Shown here: positions 9,934 through 19,229 of the stretch, piece after piece
Layout of the letters: each line of letters starts with the position of its first letter
Numbering within the stretch: position 1 is the stretch's first letter
From: Streptomyces sp. HB132
GTDB taxonomy: Bacteria; Actinomycetota; Actinomycetes; Streptomycetales; Streptomycetaceae
Assembly (NCBI RefSeq): GCF_016909575.1
Contig: NZ_JAFBGA010000015.1
Span: 112,786 to 176,785 of the forward strand
Direction of reading: 5' to 3'
DNA: 64,000 nt
Translations under genes and position numbers: made by a program
The notes under the pieces: generated by a model
What the model saw: the letters and a program-made list of their open reading frames with translations, nothing else
Databases searched by the model: none
What the model was told of the DNA's origin: nothing

Positions 9934-10289
9934 TGCGCTGGAGACCCCTCTCGGCCGACGGTGGCCGGCCTGTGACCGCCGCTGTAGCGGCTCTTACAAA
10001 ACATGACAGATGTGACCATGCACGACCGAACTACCCCTGTTTGAAAGAGGGCTTCTCCGGGCATGGAGGACCTGCTGTAGGGAGTCTTCAACCACTTTGC
10101 GATCACCCGCCAGACCTGACGGGGAATGTTTGCTCAAACGTGATGCTGCCTAGGGGCTTCCGTTATCCGGACAGCTGTGCTTTCTCAGCGGACGTCTCGG
10201 TAACTATTCTGCAATAACGGACATGAAGCCCAATAGCGCTGAACTGATGACCGATCACCCCTCGGCGTTCGGTGGCGGCTGACGCCCCC
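9934..10289 (-). promoter_or_regulatory. Promoter region of the peptide importer operon
   Basis: A 356-base gap with no convincing gene. It must hold the promoter of the importer operon on the minus strand. The clearest element is the palindrome GCCGCT-GT-AGCGGC at 9978-9991, about 45 bases upstream of the permease start, a possible operator. The stretch 10110-10230 is less GC-rich than its surroundings. I could not assign -35 and -10 boxes with confidence. Confidence 0.4.
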
Positions 10290-11108
10290 TCAGTACGCCT
10301 GCGGGGCCGTACCGGTCGCCGGCGGGTATCCGTAGCCGGGAGCCGCGGGGGCCGGGGCGTGCGCCTCGCGGTCGTAGAACGGCCTGGCGTTGGCGTTCAG
10401 CCACATGGCGACCGGGTCGTACTCGTCGGACAGCGAGACCGTGGAGACGGGCAGTCCGTCGGGGACCACCCCGATCGACTGCCGCATCATCGCGCGAACC
10501 GCGTCGACGGACGGTCGGCCGGTGTCGTAGAGGTCGAGCCCGATCGCGAGGTACGGAACACCGAGCGCGGGCTGCACCCAGGCGCGGCGCAGCGCGCGGA
10601 CGGCCGGGGTGCGGTGGGCGTTCTGCGACAGCAGTGCGTAGAACTGCGGGATCTGGATGGCGGGTTCGGAGAGCCTCAGCGGCCCCGCCGGCATCCGGTC
10701 GAGGCCGGTGGCGATGCGGCGCAGGTCCAGCCAGGGAATGCCGACGCCTCCGCCGGGGGCGTGCGGGTTCAGCCAGATACCCCAGCGGTCGGGGAAGAGG
10801 GCGCGGGCGATGTCGCGGCCCGTGGTGACCTCGTGGGCCCTGGCCCACCCGCTGGCCGAGAGCTCCTGGGCCGACGTCACGCACGGGGCGTAACCCAGGC
10901 CGTCGACCTCCATGTTGCCGTACTGGGCTTCGGGGGATCCCGCCGTGCCGTGCCAGAGCAGCATCCAGACCTGGCCGTCCGCCAGGGACCGCAGCAGCGC
11001 CTCGTAGGCGTCGACGCGCCCGGGGGTCACCTGGCGAAGCATGTGCTCGACCTCTCCCCGAGCTCTCGGCTCCTCCCCATCGGCCGCCCCCATGCCTGAC
11101 GCACTCAC
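10290..11108 (-). CDS. SseB-family protein (enhanced serine sensitivity type), paralogue 1
   Basis: About 272 residues from the GTG at 11108, giving the N-terminus MSASGMG. Actinobacterial relatives are annotated as enhanced serine sensitivity protein SseB with a C-terminal SseB domain. The N-terminal half carries the SseB-like VEHMLRQVTPGRVDAYEALL and GQVWMLLWHG, and the C-terminal half the domain around NAHRTPAVRALRRAW. The last 30 residues are Ala/Pro/Tyr-rich. The biochemical role is not known; the E. coli protein protects against serine toxicity when overproduced. It is one of two adjacent paralogues placed next to the glycine and serine catabolic genes, which is suggestive context. Confidence 0.7.
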   Translation of the reverse strand: MSASGMGAADGEEPRARGEVEHMLRQVTPGRVDAYEALLRSLADGQVWMLLWHGTAGSPEAQYGNMEVDGLGYAPCVTSAQELSASGWARAHEVTTGRDIARALFPDRWGIWLNPHAPGGGVGIPWLDLRRIATGLDRMPAGPLRLSEPAIQIPQFYALLSQNAHRTPAVRALRRAWVQPALGVPYLAIGLDLYDTGRPSVDAVRAMMRQSIGVVPDGLPVSTVSLSDEYDPVAMWLNANARPFYDREAHAPAPAAPGYGYPPATGTAPQAY

Positions 11109-11254
11109 CCTGGGTCCCGCCCCTCTTCGTTCCGCATGCTTCACGGTGCTTGTCGCGCCACTCCCGGGCACACGGGGCGGCCTCGTCATCCAACCAGCTT
11201 AGGCGCCGCCCCCGACACCGGCTCCACGCCAAGTGGCAGGAGGGCTCGTACCCC

Positions 11255-12031
11255 TCAGTGCCCGTCACGCCGGTAGAACGGGCTCACCTTCTCCAGCATC
11301 CAGTCGCCGACCGGGTCCTGCGCCACGTCGAGCAGGAGGAGGTTGACCGGCCAGGGCACCTGGACCCGGCCCAGCGCGCGCCCCAGGGCGTCCATCGGCG
11401 CGCTCTGCCCCGCGGCCTCCCGTACGGCGAACTCGACGCCGACGAAGAGCACCGGGCTGTCGCCCTCGATGCTGGCCAGCGCCCGGCGCGCGGTGCCCAC
11501 CACACCGGTCTCCTGGAACTCGGCGGACACCGCGGAGAGGAAGTCCACGGGCTCCTCCTTCCAGTCCGGTTCGTACAGCCGCACCCGGCCACCGCTCGCG
11601 AGGCCGTCCAGCGGGGTGCGGCCGGCCCGGCAGAGCTCGGCGACGGCGGGGGGAGGCAGGGGCACCCCCACGGCACCGCCCGGGTTGACGGCGATACCGA
11701 GCTGCGGGGGCAGTCCGCGGGCGAACTCGCGTGCGGGCGCGACGGTGAAGGAGAGATGGGCGCCGACGCACTGGAGGAACTGCACCTCGGAGCTGAACAC
11801 GGGGACGTACGCGCCGCCGTCGATGTCGACCGTCGGCAGGTCGAGGTCCGCGCTGTCGGGGCCGCCGCCGTTCGGCAGGGGCACCCAGACGTGGCTGCGG
11901 CCGAGCACCTCCACCAGCCGCGCACCGGCTCCCGGTACGCCGAGCGAGGCGCTGAGCACTTCCTCGAACTCGTTGGCCGGCCATCCCTGGGACGGATACG
12001 ACGGTGCCTGCGCCTGAGCCGGAATGTCCAC
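11255..12031 (-). CDS. SseB-family protein (enhanced serine sensitivity type), paralogue 2
   Basis: From the GTG at 12031 (N-terminus MDIPAQAQAP) the product is 258 residues; AGAAAGGGA lies a few bases before it on the minus strand, which supports this start over longer ones. It contains the SseB N-terminal pattern VPLPNGGG...VDIDGGAYVPVFSSEVQFLQ and the C-terminal SseB domain SPVLFVGVEFAVREA. It is a diverged relative of the neighbouring gene rather than a recent copy. No enzymatic motif is visible. The shared location with glyA, gcvTH and sdaA hints at a role in serine/glycine balance; this is inference. Confidence 0.7.
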   Translation of the reverse strand: MDIPAQAQAPSYPSQGWPANEFEEVLSASLGVPGAGARLVEVLGRSHVWVPLPNGGGPDSADLDLPTVDIDGGAYVPVFSSEVQFLQCVGAHLSFTVAPAREFARGLPPQLGIAVNPGGAVGVPLPPPAVAELCRAGRTPLDGLASGGRVRLYEPDWKEEPVDFLSAVSAEFQETGVVGTARRALASIEGDSPVLFVGVEFAVREAAGQSAPMDALGRALGRVQVPWPVNLLLLDVAQDPVGDWMLEKVSPFYRRDGH

Positions 12032-12230
12032 GTGTTCTGGTCCCTTTCTCGCCATGCTGTGCGGCAGAAACCTTAGACCGGCTCGCGCCATGAGGGCAGT
12101 GCCGCAGGCGGGAGCCGCGGCCGGGCACGCCGGACCGTCCAGATTCCGGACAGCCGGCCATCGAGGCGCGAACTGTGCGTATGCGAACGGTGACGCCCGC
12201 CGCACCGCCGCCCGGGCCTCCCGGACGGAA

Positions 12231-12920
12231 CTACTCCCCCGGCGGCCGCGCCTCCGGGAACGAGATCCGCCCGATCGCGGCCGCCGTCTCCCGGTCGATC
12301 AGCACCGCCGAGGAGCATCCCGGCGGCAGCAGACCGCTCTCGGTGTCCCGCAGCAGCCGGCCGACCGCACGCCTGTGCCTGGCGAACGCGTAGCCGGACA
12401 CGCCGCGCCCCCGCTCACGCTGTCCCTGTCTGGCCACCCCGGGGGTGACGTCGAGCAGGAGGAGGTGGAGGGCGCTGCCCCTGCGCCGGGCCTCACGCGC
12501 CAGCCAGCGCCGCACCCAGGCCTGCGTGCCGCAGTCGTGCACGACGACCGATACGCCCGACCGCAGGGCCCGCCACAGCCCGGCGTAGTGCGCGGCGCGC
12601 ACCAGGGGCCGGTAGACCGCGTACGGGAGTAAGCCGGGCAGGACGGCCGCCCAGCGGTCCCGGGTTTCCTGGGAGTCGATCGCGTGCTCCTGGACCGCGC
12701 GCCGGATCAGCGTGGACTTCCCGCTGCCGGGGAGCCCGGAGACCACCACCACGTCACCCGCCGCGAAGTCCAGGCCGTCCGGACCGCGGCCGCCTCCGCC
12801 CCGTAGATCACGCACCGCTGGAGCGTGTCCCCCCGTCGTCTCCCGGGCGGGGACGCCCGGCTGCTGGGGCATCGCACCGCTCGCCGCCCCCGCGGTAGTC
12901 GCGTAACGCTGCAACGTCAT
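12231..12920 (-). CDS. P-loop NTPase (AAA/zeta-kinase-like) of unknown function
   Basis: A 229-residue protein with a clear Walker A motif (GLPGSGKST, about residues 64-72) and a hydrophobic strand ending in acidic residues later (LHLLLLDVTP) in the position of Walker B. Size and pattern are those of small P-loop kinases such as the zeta-toxin or gluconate-kinase-like group common in Streptomyces. The first 50 residues are low-complexity and probably disordered. The ATG at 12920 has GGGGGAAGG just upstream. It is divergent from the glycine riboswitch operon and precedes the SseB paralogues. Substrate unknown. Confidence 0.7.
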   Translation of the reverse strand: MTLQRYATTAGAASGAMPQQPGVPARETTGGHAPAVRDLRGGGGRGPDGLDFAAGDVVVVSGLPGSGKSTLIRRAVQEHAIDSQETRDRWAAVLPGLLPYAVYRPLVRAAHYAGLWRALRSGVSVVVHDCGTQAWVRRWLAREARRRGSALHLLLLDVTPGVARQGQRERGRGVSGYAFARHRRAVGRLLRDTESGLLPPGCSSAVLIDRETAAAIGRISFPEARPPGE

Positions 12921-13099
12921 CGCCTTCCCCCTGCCGAGTCACCCACCGACCTGCCCCAGAAGTGTAAAGAAAAGGCAATGCGGCACAACCGTTTCCGTCC
13001 GCACGTGTCGGGCCCGGCACCGGTGCGGCCGGGACGCCCCACTCTCCTCCAATGCGTGCGATGATGACCCCGCCAACTGCATACCGGCCGTTTGAGTCC

Positions 13100-13320
13100 G
13101 CGCGGGAGAGTCCCGGACACCGTGTGCGCCGGGCGCCGAAGGAGCAAGTTCCTCCCTTGAATCTCTCAGGCCCCGTACCGCGTGGATGAGGCATATCTGA
13201 AAAGCGGGCCGCTGCGCGGCTCCACCCAAGGTGCAAGCCGACCCTGCCGGGGTGCCCCCGTCAGGACCCTTTCAGGGGCTTTCGGCGAACCTCTCAGGTT
13301 CCGATGACAGATGGGGAGGG
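13100..13320 (+). promoter_or_regulatory. Tandem glycine riboswitch
   Basis: Two consecutive aptamers precede gcvT. The first runs from CGCGGGAGAGTCCCGG through GGCGCCGAAGGAGCAAG to AATCTCTCAGGC; the second from GCGGGCCGC through CCAAGGTGCAAGCC, GGGGCTTTCGGCGAAC and CCTCTCAGGTTCC to ACAGATGGGGAG. CGCCGAAGGAGCAA, CTCTCAGG and GACAGATGGGGAG are the hallmark pieces of this class. Glycine riboswitches switch on glycine-cleavage genes when glycine is abundant, and gcvT regulation by such an element is known in Streptomyces. The second aptamer ends about 35 bases before the gcvT start, leaving little room for a separate expression platform. Confidence 0.93.
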
Positions 13321-13356
13321 ATCAACCCTCTGTCGTCATGCCCTGGAGCCATGTCC

Positions 13357-14484
13357 ATGAGCACTGCCCCGAGCACCGCCCCCCGCCTCACCGCCCTCGA
13401 CGCCCTTCACCGGTCGCTGGGCGCCACCATGACCGACTTCGCCGGCTGGGACATGCCGCTGCGGTACGCCAGCGAGCGCGACGAGCACAACGCCGTGCGC
13501 ACCCGGGCCGGCCTCTTCGACCTGTCACACATGGGCGAGATCACCGTCACGGGCCCGCAGGCCGCGGCCTTCCTGAGCTACGCGCTGGTCGGCAACATCG
13601 CGACGGTCGGCGAGGGCCGGGCCCGCTACACGATGATCGTCGCGCAGGACGGCGGGATTCTGGACGACCTGATCGTCTACCGCCTGGCGGACACCGAGTA
13701 CATGGTGGTGGCCAACGCCGGCAACGCCCAGCTCGTCCTGGACACCCTCACCGCCCGCGCCGACGGCTTCGACGCCGAGGTGCGGGACGACCGTGACGCG
13801 TACGCGCTGATCGCCGTCCAGGGTCCCGACTCCCCTGCCGTACTGAAGTCGGTCACGGACGCCGATCTGGACGGACTGAAGTACTACGCCGGGCTCCCCG
13901 GAACGGTCGCCGGTGTCCCGGCACTGATCGCCCGTACGGGCTACACCGGCGAGGACGGTTTCGAGCTCTTCGTAGCCCCCGGCCACGCCGAGCAGCTGTG
14001 GAAGGCCCTGACCGAGGCCGGCGCGCCGTACGGCCTGATCCCCTGCGGGCTCTCCTGCCGCGACACGCTCCGCCTGGAGGCGGGCATGCCGCTGTACGGG
14101 CACGAGCTGACCACCGCGCTGACACCCTTCGACGCGGGTCTGGGCAGGGTCGTGAAGTTCGAGAAGGAGGGCGACTTCGTCGGCCGCGAGGCGCTGTCCG
14201 CCGCCGCGGACCGTGCGGAGGCGGCCCCGCCGCGCAAGCTCGTCGGCCTGATCGCCGAGGGCCGCCGGGTTCCGCGCGCGGGCTTCTCCGTCGTCGTCGG
14301 CGGGGAGGTCGTCGGCGAGGTCACCTCCGGTGCCCCCTCGCCCACGCTGGGCAAGCCGATCGCCATGGCGTACGTGGACGCGGCGCACGCCGCACCCGGC
14401 ACCGAGGGTGTCGGGATCGACATCCGGGGCACGCACGAGCCGTACGAGGTCGTGGCGCTGCCGTTCTACAAGCGCCGCAAGTGA
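13357..14484 (+). CDS. gcvT: Aminomethyltransferase, T protein of the glycine cleavage system
   Basis: A 375-residue T protein, full length for the family. It takes the aminomethyl group on the H-protein lipoate, releases ammonia and forms methylene-tetrahydrofolate. Diagnostic pieces are FAGWDMPLRY at the start, the folate-site region GLFDLSHMGEI, GYTGEDGFELF, the segment LRLEAGMPLYGHEL and the C-terminal GCVT_C barrel ending EPYEVVALPFYKRRK. I chose the ATG at 13357 because GGAG lies eight bases before it; an ATG at 13351 is only two bases from that site. First gene of the riboswitch operon with gcvH and glyA. No gcvP is present in the window. Confidence 0.97.
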   Translation: MSTAPSTAPRLTALDALHRSLGATMTDFAGWDMPLRYASERDEHNAVRTRAGLFDLSHMGEITVTGPQAAAFLSYALVGNIATVGEGRARYTMIVAQDGGILDDLIVYRLADTEYMVVANAGNAQLVLDTLTARADGFDAEVRDDRDAYALIAVQGPDSPAVLKSVTDADLDGLKYYAGLPGTVAGVPALIARTGYTGEDGFELFVAPGHAEQLWKALTEAGAPYGLIPCGLSCRDTLRLEAGMPLYGHELTTALTPFDAGLGRVVKFEKEGDFVGREALSAAADRAEAAPPRKLVGLIAEGRRVPRAGFSVVVGGEVVGEVTSGAPSPTLGKPIAMAYVDAAHAAPGTEGVGIDIRGTHEPYEVVALPFYKRRK

Positions 14485-14581
14485 CGCCGTACGCGACACG
14501 CCGCGCACGTGACGCATTCGTGTCTCACACCGTAAGACCACCGTTCATCAGCACTCCCCCGCGTACAGGAGAATTCAGGTC

Positions 14582-14959
14582 ATGAGCAACCCCCAGCAGC
14601 TGCGGTACAGCAAGGAGCACGAGTGGCTGTCCGCCCTCGAGGACGGCGTGGCGACGATCGGCATCACCGAGTACGCGGCCAACGCGCTCGGCGACGTCGT
14701 CTACGCCCAGCTCCCGGAGGTCGGTGACACGGTGACCGCGGGCGAGACCTGCGGTGAGCTGGAGTCGACCAAGTCGGTCAGCGACCTGTACTCGCCGGTG
14801 ACCGGCGAGGTGACCGCGGCCAACCAGGACGTCGTGGACGACCCGTCGCTGGTGAACTCCGCCCCCTTCGAGGGCGGCTGGCTGTTCAAGGTACGTGTCG
14901 CGGAGGAGCCGGAGGACCTGCTCTCCGCCGACGAGTACACCGCGTTCTCCGGCAACTGA
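14582..14959 (+). CDS. gcvH: H protein of the glycine cleavage system
   Basis: A 125-residue lipoyl carrier that shuttles the aminomethyl group between the P and T proteins. The lipoylation motif is ELESTKSVSDL with the modified Lys at about residue 64, and the EHEW start (YSKEHEWLS) and GEV...NQDVVDDPSLVN are typical. Length is normal. AGGAGA lies ahead of the ATG. It follows gcvT by 97 bases and is followed by glyA after 19 bases, all within the glycine-responsive operon. Confidence 0.97.
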   Translation: MSNPQQLRYSKEHEWLSALEDGVATIGITEYAANALGDVVYAQLPEVGDTVTAGETCGELESTKSVSDLYSPVTGEVTAANQDVVDDPSLVNSAPFEGGWLFKVRVAEEPEDLLSADEYTAFSGN

Positions 14960-14978
14960 GACCTTAGGGACTTAACTG

Positions 14979-16241
<1,263 letters not shown>

Positions 16242-16258
16242 CCCGCAGTTTGCACGCA

Positions 16259-16308
16259 GGGTGGGGGCACCGCGCACACTGAACACAGTGAGCCCGGTGC
16301 CCCCACCC
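16259..16308 (+). terminator. Hairpin terminator after glyA
   Basis: GGGTGGGGGCACCG (16259-16272) pairs perfectly over 14 bases with CGGTGCCCCCACCC (16295-16308); the loop contains a second small stem CACTG-AACA-CAGTG, and CTTTG follows. This separates the riboswitch operon from sdaA, which must then have its own promoter or rely on read-through. Confidence 0.75.
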
Positions 16309-16395
16309 CTTTGCCCCGCGCTCCCGGGCCCACCCGGCCCGTCCCCGCACCACCCGGCGGACAACGTCGTCCACCAACGCCTTAGGAGTACCCCC

Positions 16396-17781
16396 GTGGC
16401 CCTCTCGGTCTTCGACCTCTTCTCGGTCGGTATCGGCCCGTCCAGTTCCCACACGGTCGGCCCGATGCGCGCGGCCCGCATGTTCGCCCGCCGCCTCAAG
16501 AACGAGGGCCTGCTGGCCCACACCGCCTCGATCCGGGCGGAGCTCTACGGCTCGCTCGGCGCGACCGGCCACGGGCACGGCACACCCAAGGCCGTCCTGC
16601 TCGGCCTGGAGGGCGAGTCGCCCCGCACGGTGGACGTCGAAGGCGCGGACGCCCGCGTCGAGGAGATCCGCGCCTCGCGCAGCATCAGCCTCCTCGGCAT
16701 GCACGACGTCCCCTTCGACCCCGACGAGCAGCTGGTCCTGCACCGGCGCAAGGCGCTGCCCTACCACGCCAACGGGATGACGGTCTTCGCGTACGACCGT
16801 GCCGGTGCGCCGCTTCTGGAGAAGACCTACTACTCGGTGGGCGGCGGCTTCGTCGTCGACGAGGACGCCGTGGCCGGCGAGGACCCGATCGTCCCTGACG
16901 ACACCGTCCTGAAGCACCCCTTCCGCACCGGCGACGAGCTGCTGAGGCTCGCCCGGGAGACCGGCCTGTCCATCTCCTCCCTGATGCTGGAGAACGAGAA
17001 GGCCTGGCGGACCGAGGACGAGGTCCGGGCGGGCCTGCTGGAGATCTGGCGCGTCATGCAGGCCTGCATCGCACGCGGCATGTCCCGCGAGGGCATCCTG
17101 CCGGGCGGTCTGAAGGTCCGCCGCCGCGCCGCGAACACGGCCAGGCAGCTGCGTGCCGAGGGCGCCCCCCAGACGCACGCGATGGAGTGGATCACCCTCT
17201 ACGCGATGGCCGTCAACGAGGAGAACGCCGCGGGGGGCCGTGTCGTCACCGCCCCGACGAACGGCGCGGCGGGCATCATCCCCGCCGTCCTGCACTACTG
17301 GGTGAACTTCGCGGCCGGCGGCTGCACCGAGGCCGAGAAGGACGACGGTGTCGTCCGCTTCCTGCTGGCCGCCGGCGCCATAGGCATGCTCTTCAAGGAG
17401 AACGCCTCCATCTCCGGCGCCGAGGTCGGCTGCCAGGGCGAGGTCGGCTCCGCCTGCTCCATGGCCGCGGGCGCCCTCGCCGAGGTCCTGGGCGGCTCTC
17501 CCGAGCAGGTGGAGAACGCCGCCGAGATCGGCATGGAGCACAACCTGGGCCTGACCTGCGACCCGGTCGGCGGTCTCGTCCAGATCCCCTGCATCGAGCG
17601 CAACGGAATGGCGGCGGTGAAGGCGGTCACGGCAGCGAAGATGGCGCTGCGCGGCGACGGCAGCCACAAGGTCTCCCTCGACAAGGTAATCAAGACCATG
17701 AAGGAGACGGGCGCGGACATGAGCGTCAAGTACAAGGAGACGGCGCGGGGCGGGCTCGCGGTGAACATCATCGAGTGCTGA
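16396..17781 (+). CDS. sdaA: L-serine ammonia-lyase (iron-sulfur type)
   Basis: A 461-residue single-chain L-serine dehydratase that turns serine into pyruvate and ammonia. The beta-like N-terminal part starts MALSVFDLFSVGIGPSSSHT and the alpha part carries the cysteines of the oxygen-sensitive [4Fe-4S] cluster in EVGCQGEVGSACSMA and near VGGLVQIPCIERNG. The GTG at 16396 follows AGGAG by seven bases, so I preferred it to longer starts that would run through the upstream terminator. It completes the glycine to serine to pyruvate route begun by gcvT, gcvH and glyA. Confidence 0.95.
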   Translation: MALSVFDLFSVGIGPSSSHTVGPMRAARMFARRLKNEGLLAHTASIRAELYGSLGATGHGHGTPKAVLLGLEGESPRTVDVEGADARVEEIRASRSISLLGMHDVPFDPDEQLVLHRRKALPYHANGMTVFAYDRAGAPLLEKTYYSVGGGFVVDEDAVAGEDPIVPDDTVLKHPFRTGDELLRLARETGLSISSLMLENEKAWRTEDEVRAGLLEIWRVMQACIARGMSREGILPGGLKVRRRAANTARQLRAEGAPQTHAMEWITLYAMAVNEENAAGGRVVTAPTNGAAGIIPAVLHYWVNFAAGGCTEAEKDDGVVRFLLAAGAIGMLFKENASISGAEVGCQGEVGSACSMAAGALAEVLGGSPEQVENAAEIGMEHNLGLTCDPVGGLVQIPCIERNGMAAVKAVTAAKMALRGDGSHKVSLDKVIKTMKETGADMSVKYKETARGGLAVNIIEC

Positions 17782-17788
17782 GGATATG

Positions 17789-17831
17789 GGCCCTGACCAG
17801 TGCATTTATATCTTTCAGCGCTGTCAGGGCC
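17789..17831 (+). terminator. Hairpin downstream of sdaA
   Basis: GGCCCTGAC (17789-17797) is the exact reverse complement of GTCAGGGCC (17823-17831), separated by a 25-base AT-rich loop. It begins seven bases after the sdaA stop and can act as its terminator; the long loop makes this less certain. Confidence 0.5.
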
Positions 17832-17850
17832 TTCCCTGCTTGCACGGCGG

Positions 17851-17903
17851 AAAGTCCCTGGATCGGCCCTGGGACAGACGCGAAAGTCCCTGAAAAGTCC
17901 CTG
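17851..17903. repeat. Triple direct repeat AAAGTCCCTG
   Basis: AAAGTCCCTG occurs at 17851-17860, 17883-17892 and 17894-17903. It lies directly after the conserved sdaA gene and before the toxin-antitoxin pair, exactly where core gene content gives way to accessory content. It may be a remnant of a recombination or attachment site, or a protein binding array. No integrase is present nearby. Confidence 0.6.
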
Positions 17904-18005
17904 CCGGATCCCTCGCCGATGGGCGCTTGACCTGGAAGTTCGCGACACCCGCGCAGCTATGGATGTCACTTCGACACACTCGCTCGGGGAATCACCCTCA
18001 TTCAA

Positions 18006-18022
18006 TAACAAGAGTTTTGTTA
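18006..18022. promoter_or_regulatory. Palindromic operator candidate of the toxin-antitoxin operon
   Basis: TAACAA-GAGTT-TTGTTA is a perfect 6+6 palindrome ending 11 bases before the antitoxin ATG, in an unusually AT-rich patch. Ribbon-helix-helix antitoxins normally repress their own operon by binding such a palindrome at the promoter or start. Confidence 0.55.
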
Positions 18023-18033
18023 AACTCGGCCCC

Positions 18034-18306
18034 ATGGCTACCTCCCAGGCGCCCGGCGAAGGACCCGTCCGGCCCGTATCGGTCTCCCTCCACGAAGGCA
18101 CCATCGCTGCCCTCAAGGCACGTACGGGCAAACGAGGCATGTCCGCCTACGTCGAGACCCTGATCCAGCGCCAACTGGAACGGGACCGGCTGCGCGAGCT
18201 CATCGAAGACGCGGAAACCGAACACGGCCCGGTCGACCAGGCGGCGGTCGACGCCAAACGCGCCATTCTCCGCGGCGACGCCGCGGACTCGGCGGACGCC
18301 GCGTGA
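18034..18306 (+). CDS. VapB-like antitoxin, ribbon-helix-helix type
   Basis: A 90-residue protein. The segment RPVSVSLHEGTIAALKARTGKRGMSAYVETLIQRQLERDRL fits a ribbon-helix-helix DNA-binding fold (a short strand PVSVSL, then two helices), here described by its start PVSVSLHEG and the helix AYVETLIQRQLER. The acidic tail after it (ELIEDAETEHG) would wrap the toxin. The ATG at 18034 starts just after a palindrome. Its stop overlaps the GTG of the toxin gene, the usual coupling in such pairs. Role: neutralises the PIN nuclease and represses the operon. Confidence 0.75.
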   Translation: MATSQAPGEGPVRPVSVSLHEGTIAALKARTGKRGMSAYVETLIQRQLERDRLRELIEDAETEHGPVDQAAVDAKRAILRGDAADSADAA

Positions 18307-18695
18307 GCGGCACGCTCGTCCTGGACTGCGAAGGCCTGTCCAAACTGGTGCGACGCACGCCCGAGATCACCGAATGGCTGGCCGCGGCCGAAGCCGAAGA
18401 CATCCGCGTCGTCACCAGCTCCGTCACCCTCGTCGAAGCACGCGACCCCAGGGGCAACCAGGCCCGCTTCGACTACGCAGTCTCCCGCGTGAACATCATC
18501 CCGCCCACCGAAGCCATCGCCCGCCATGCGAGCAAGCTCCTGGCCGCGGCCGGACTGCACGGCCACAAGTACGCCCTCGACGCCATCGTGGCCGCCACAG
18601 CACTCACCTCGCCAGCCCCAGCGACCGTCCTGACATCGGACCCCGAAGACCTCCTGATGCTCTGCGGCCCCAGCATCCGCGTCATCAAGGTCTGA
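18303..18695 (+). CDS. VapC-like PIN domain toxin
   Basis: A 130-residue PIN-domain protein, likely a ribonuclease. The acidic residues expected around the metal site are visible: LVLDCEG at the first strand, the Glu in TLVEARDP, the Asp in YALDAIVAA, and TSDPEDL near the end. The GTG start at 18303 overlaps the antitoxin stop by three bases, so translation is coupled. Length is normal for VapC. It belongs to a pair placed at the left end of the accessory region, as is common for addiction modules that stabilise islands. Confidence 0.75.
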   Translation: MSGTLVLDCEGLSKLVRRTPEITEWLAAAEAEDIRVVTSSVTLVEARDPRGNQARFDYAVSRVNIIPPTEAIARHASKLLAAAGLHGHKYALDAIVAATALTSPAPATVLTSDPEDLLMLCGPSIRVIKV

Positions 18696-18959
18696 CCGCG
18701 AGGCCGCGACTCGACCCACCCTCTTGTGCGAATCAGAGCGCTGCGCGGAAGGCCTCGGGCAGTAGCCCTCCTCGGCCGACCAGACGCTGGCTCGACCGCG
18801 CTGCCGCTCATCACAGAACCGGTGGCACGGGTGCCAGAAGCCTCTTCGCGAAATAATGCCGTTCGGCGGTCAGCCCGCCCTCTTGTGGATACCGCATGCC
18901 TTCGGTGACACCGCAGCCAACGGCCAGCCGTCACTCCCTACGACACCACCCGTTCAACC

Positions 18960-19229
18960 TCAGGAGAACCCGAAGAAAATAATCTTCAGGTTTACCAAAA
19001 ACAAAACGAAACCCAGCACCGCAAAGAACGCAGCCGGAACCCTCAAGAGAAGTTCGTTGCGATGAAATGCCGGGAGCAATTTATCCCCCAGGAAGTCTGC
19101 AGCCACTCCGGCGCAACCTCGAATGTTCAACGCCAACATGGATCCCAGTATTGCGGTGATCACCCCACCGAGGAGTTCTCCGTAATTCACGGAGTGTGAG
19201 GTTCGGGCCGAAAGAACCATTTCGTACAT
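18960..19229 (-). CDS. Small membrane protein of unknown function
   Basis: An 89-residue protein that looks real because GGAGG (19236-19240 on the minus strand) lies six bases before the ATG. It has a moderately hydrophobic N-terminal half (ELLGGVITAILGSMLALNI) and a strongly hydrophobic C-terminal segment (FFAVLGFVLFLVNLKIIFFG), so probably two membrane spans. The coding DNA is clearly less GC-rich than the core genes around it, especially at the 3' end, which fits horizontal origin. No family is recognised. Confidence 0.55.
   Translation of the reverse strand: MYEMVLSARTSHSVNYGELLGGVITAILGSMLALNIRGCAGVAADFLGDKLLPAFHRNELLLRVPAAFFAVLGFVLFLVNLKIIFFGFS

Noticed and set aside
17851..17903. CRISPR-like array from the triple repeat
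   Set aside because: The units are only 10 bases, spacing is irregular (32 and 11 bases) and no cas gene is present.
17782..18033. tRNA gene or integrase attachment site at the left end of the accessory region
   Set aside because: No tRNA cloverleaf and no integrase gene are visible; only short repeats remain, which are reported as such.
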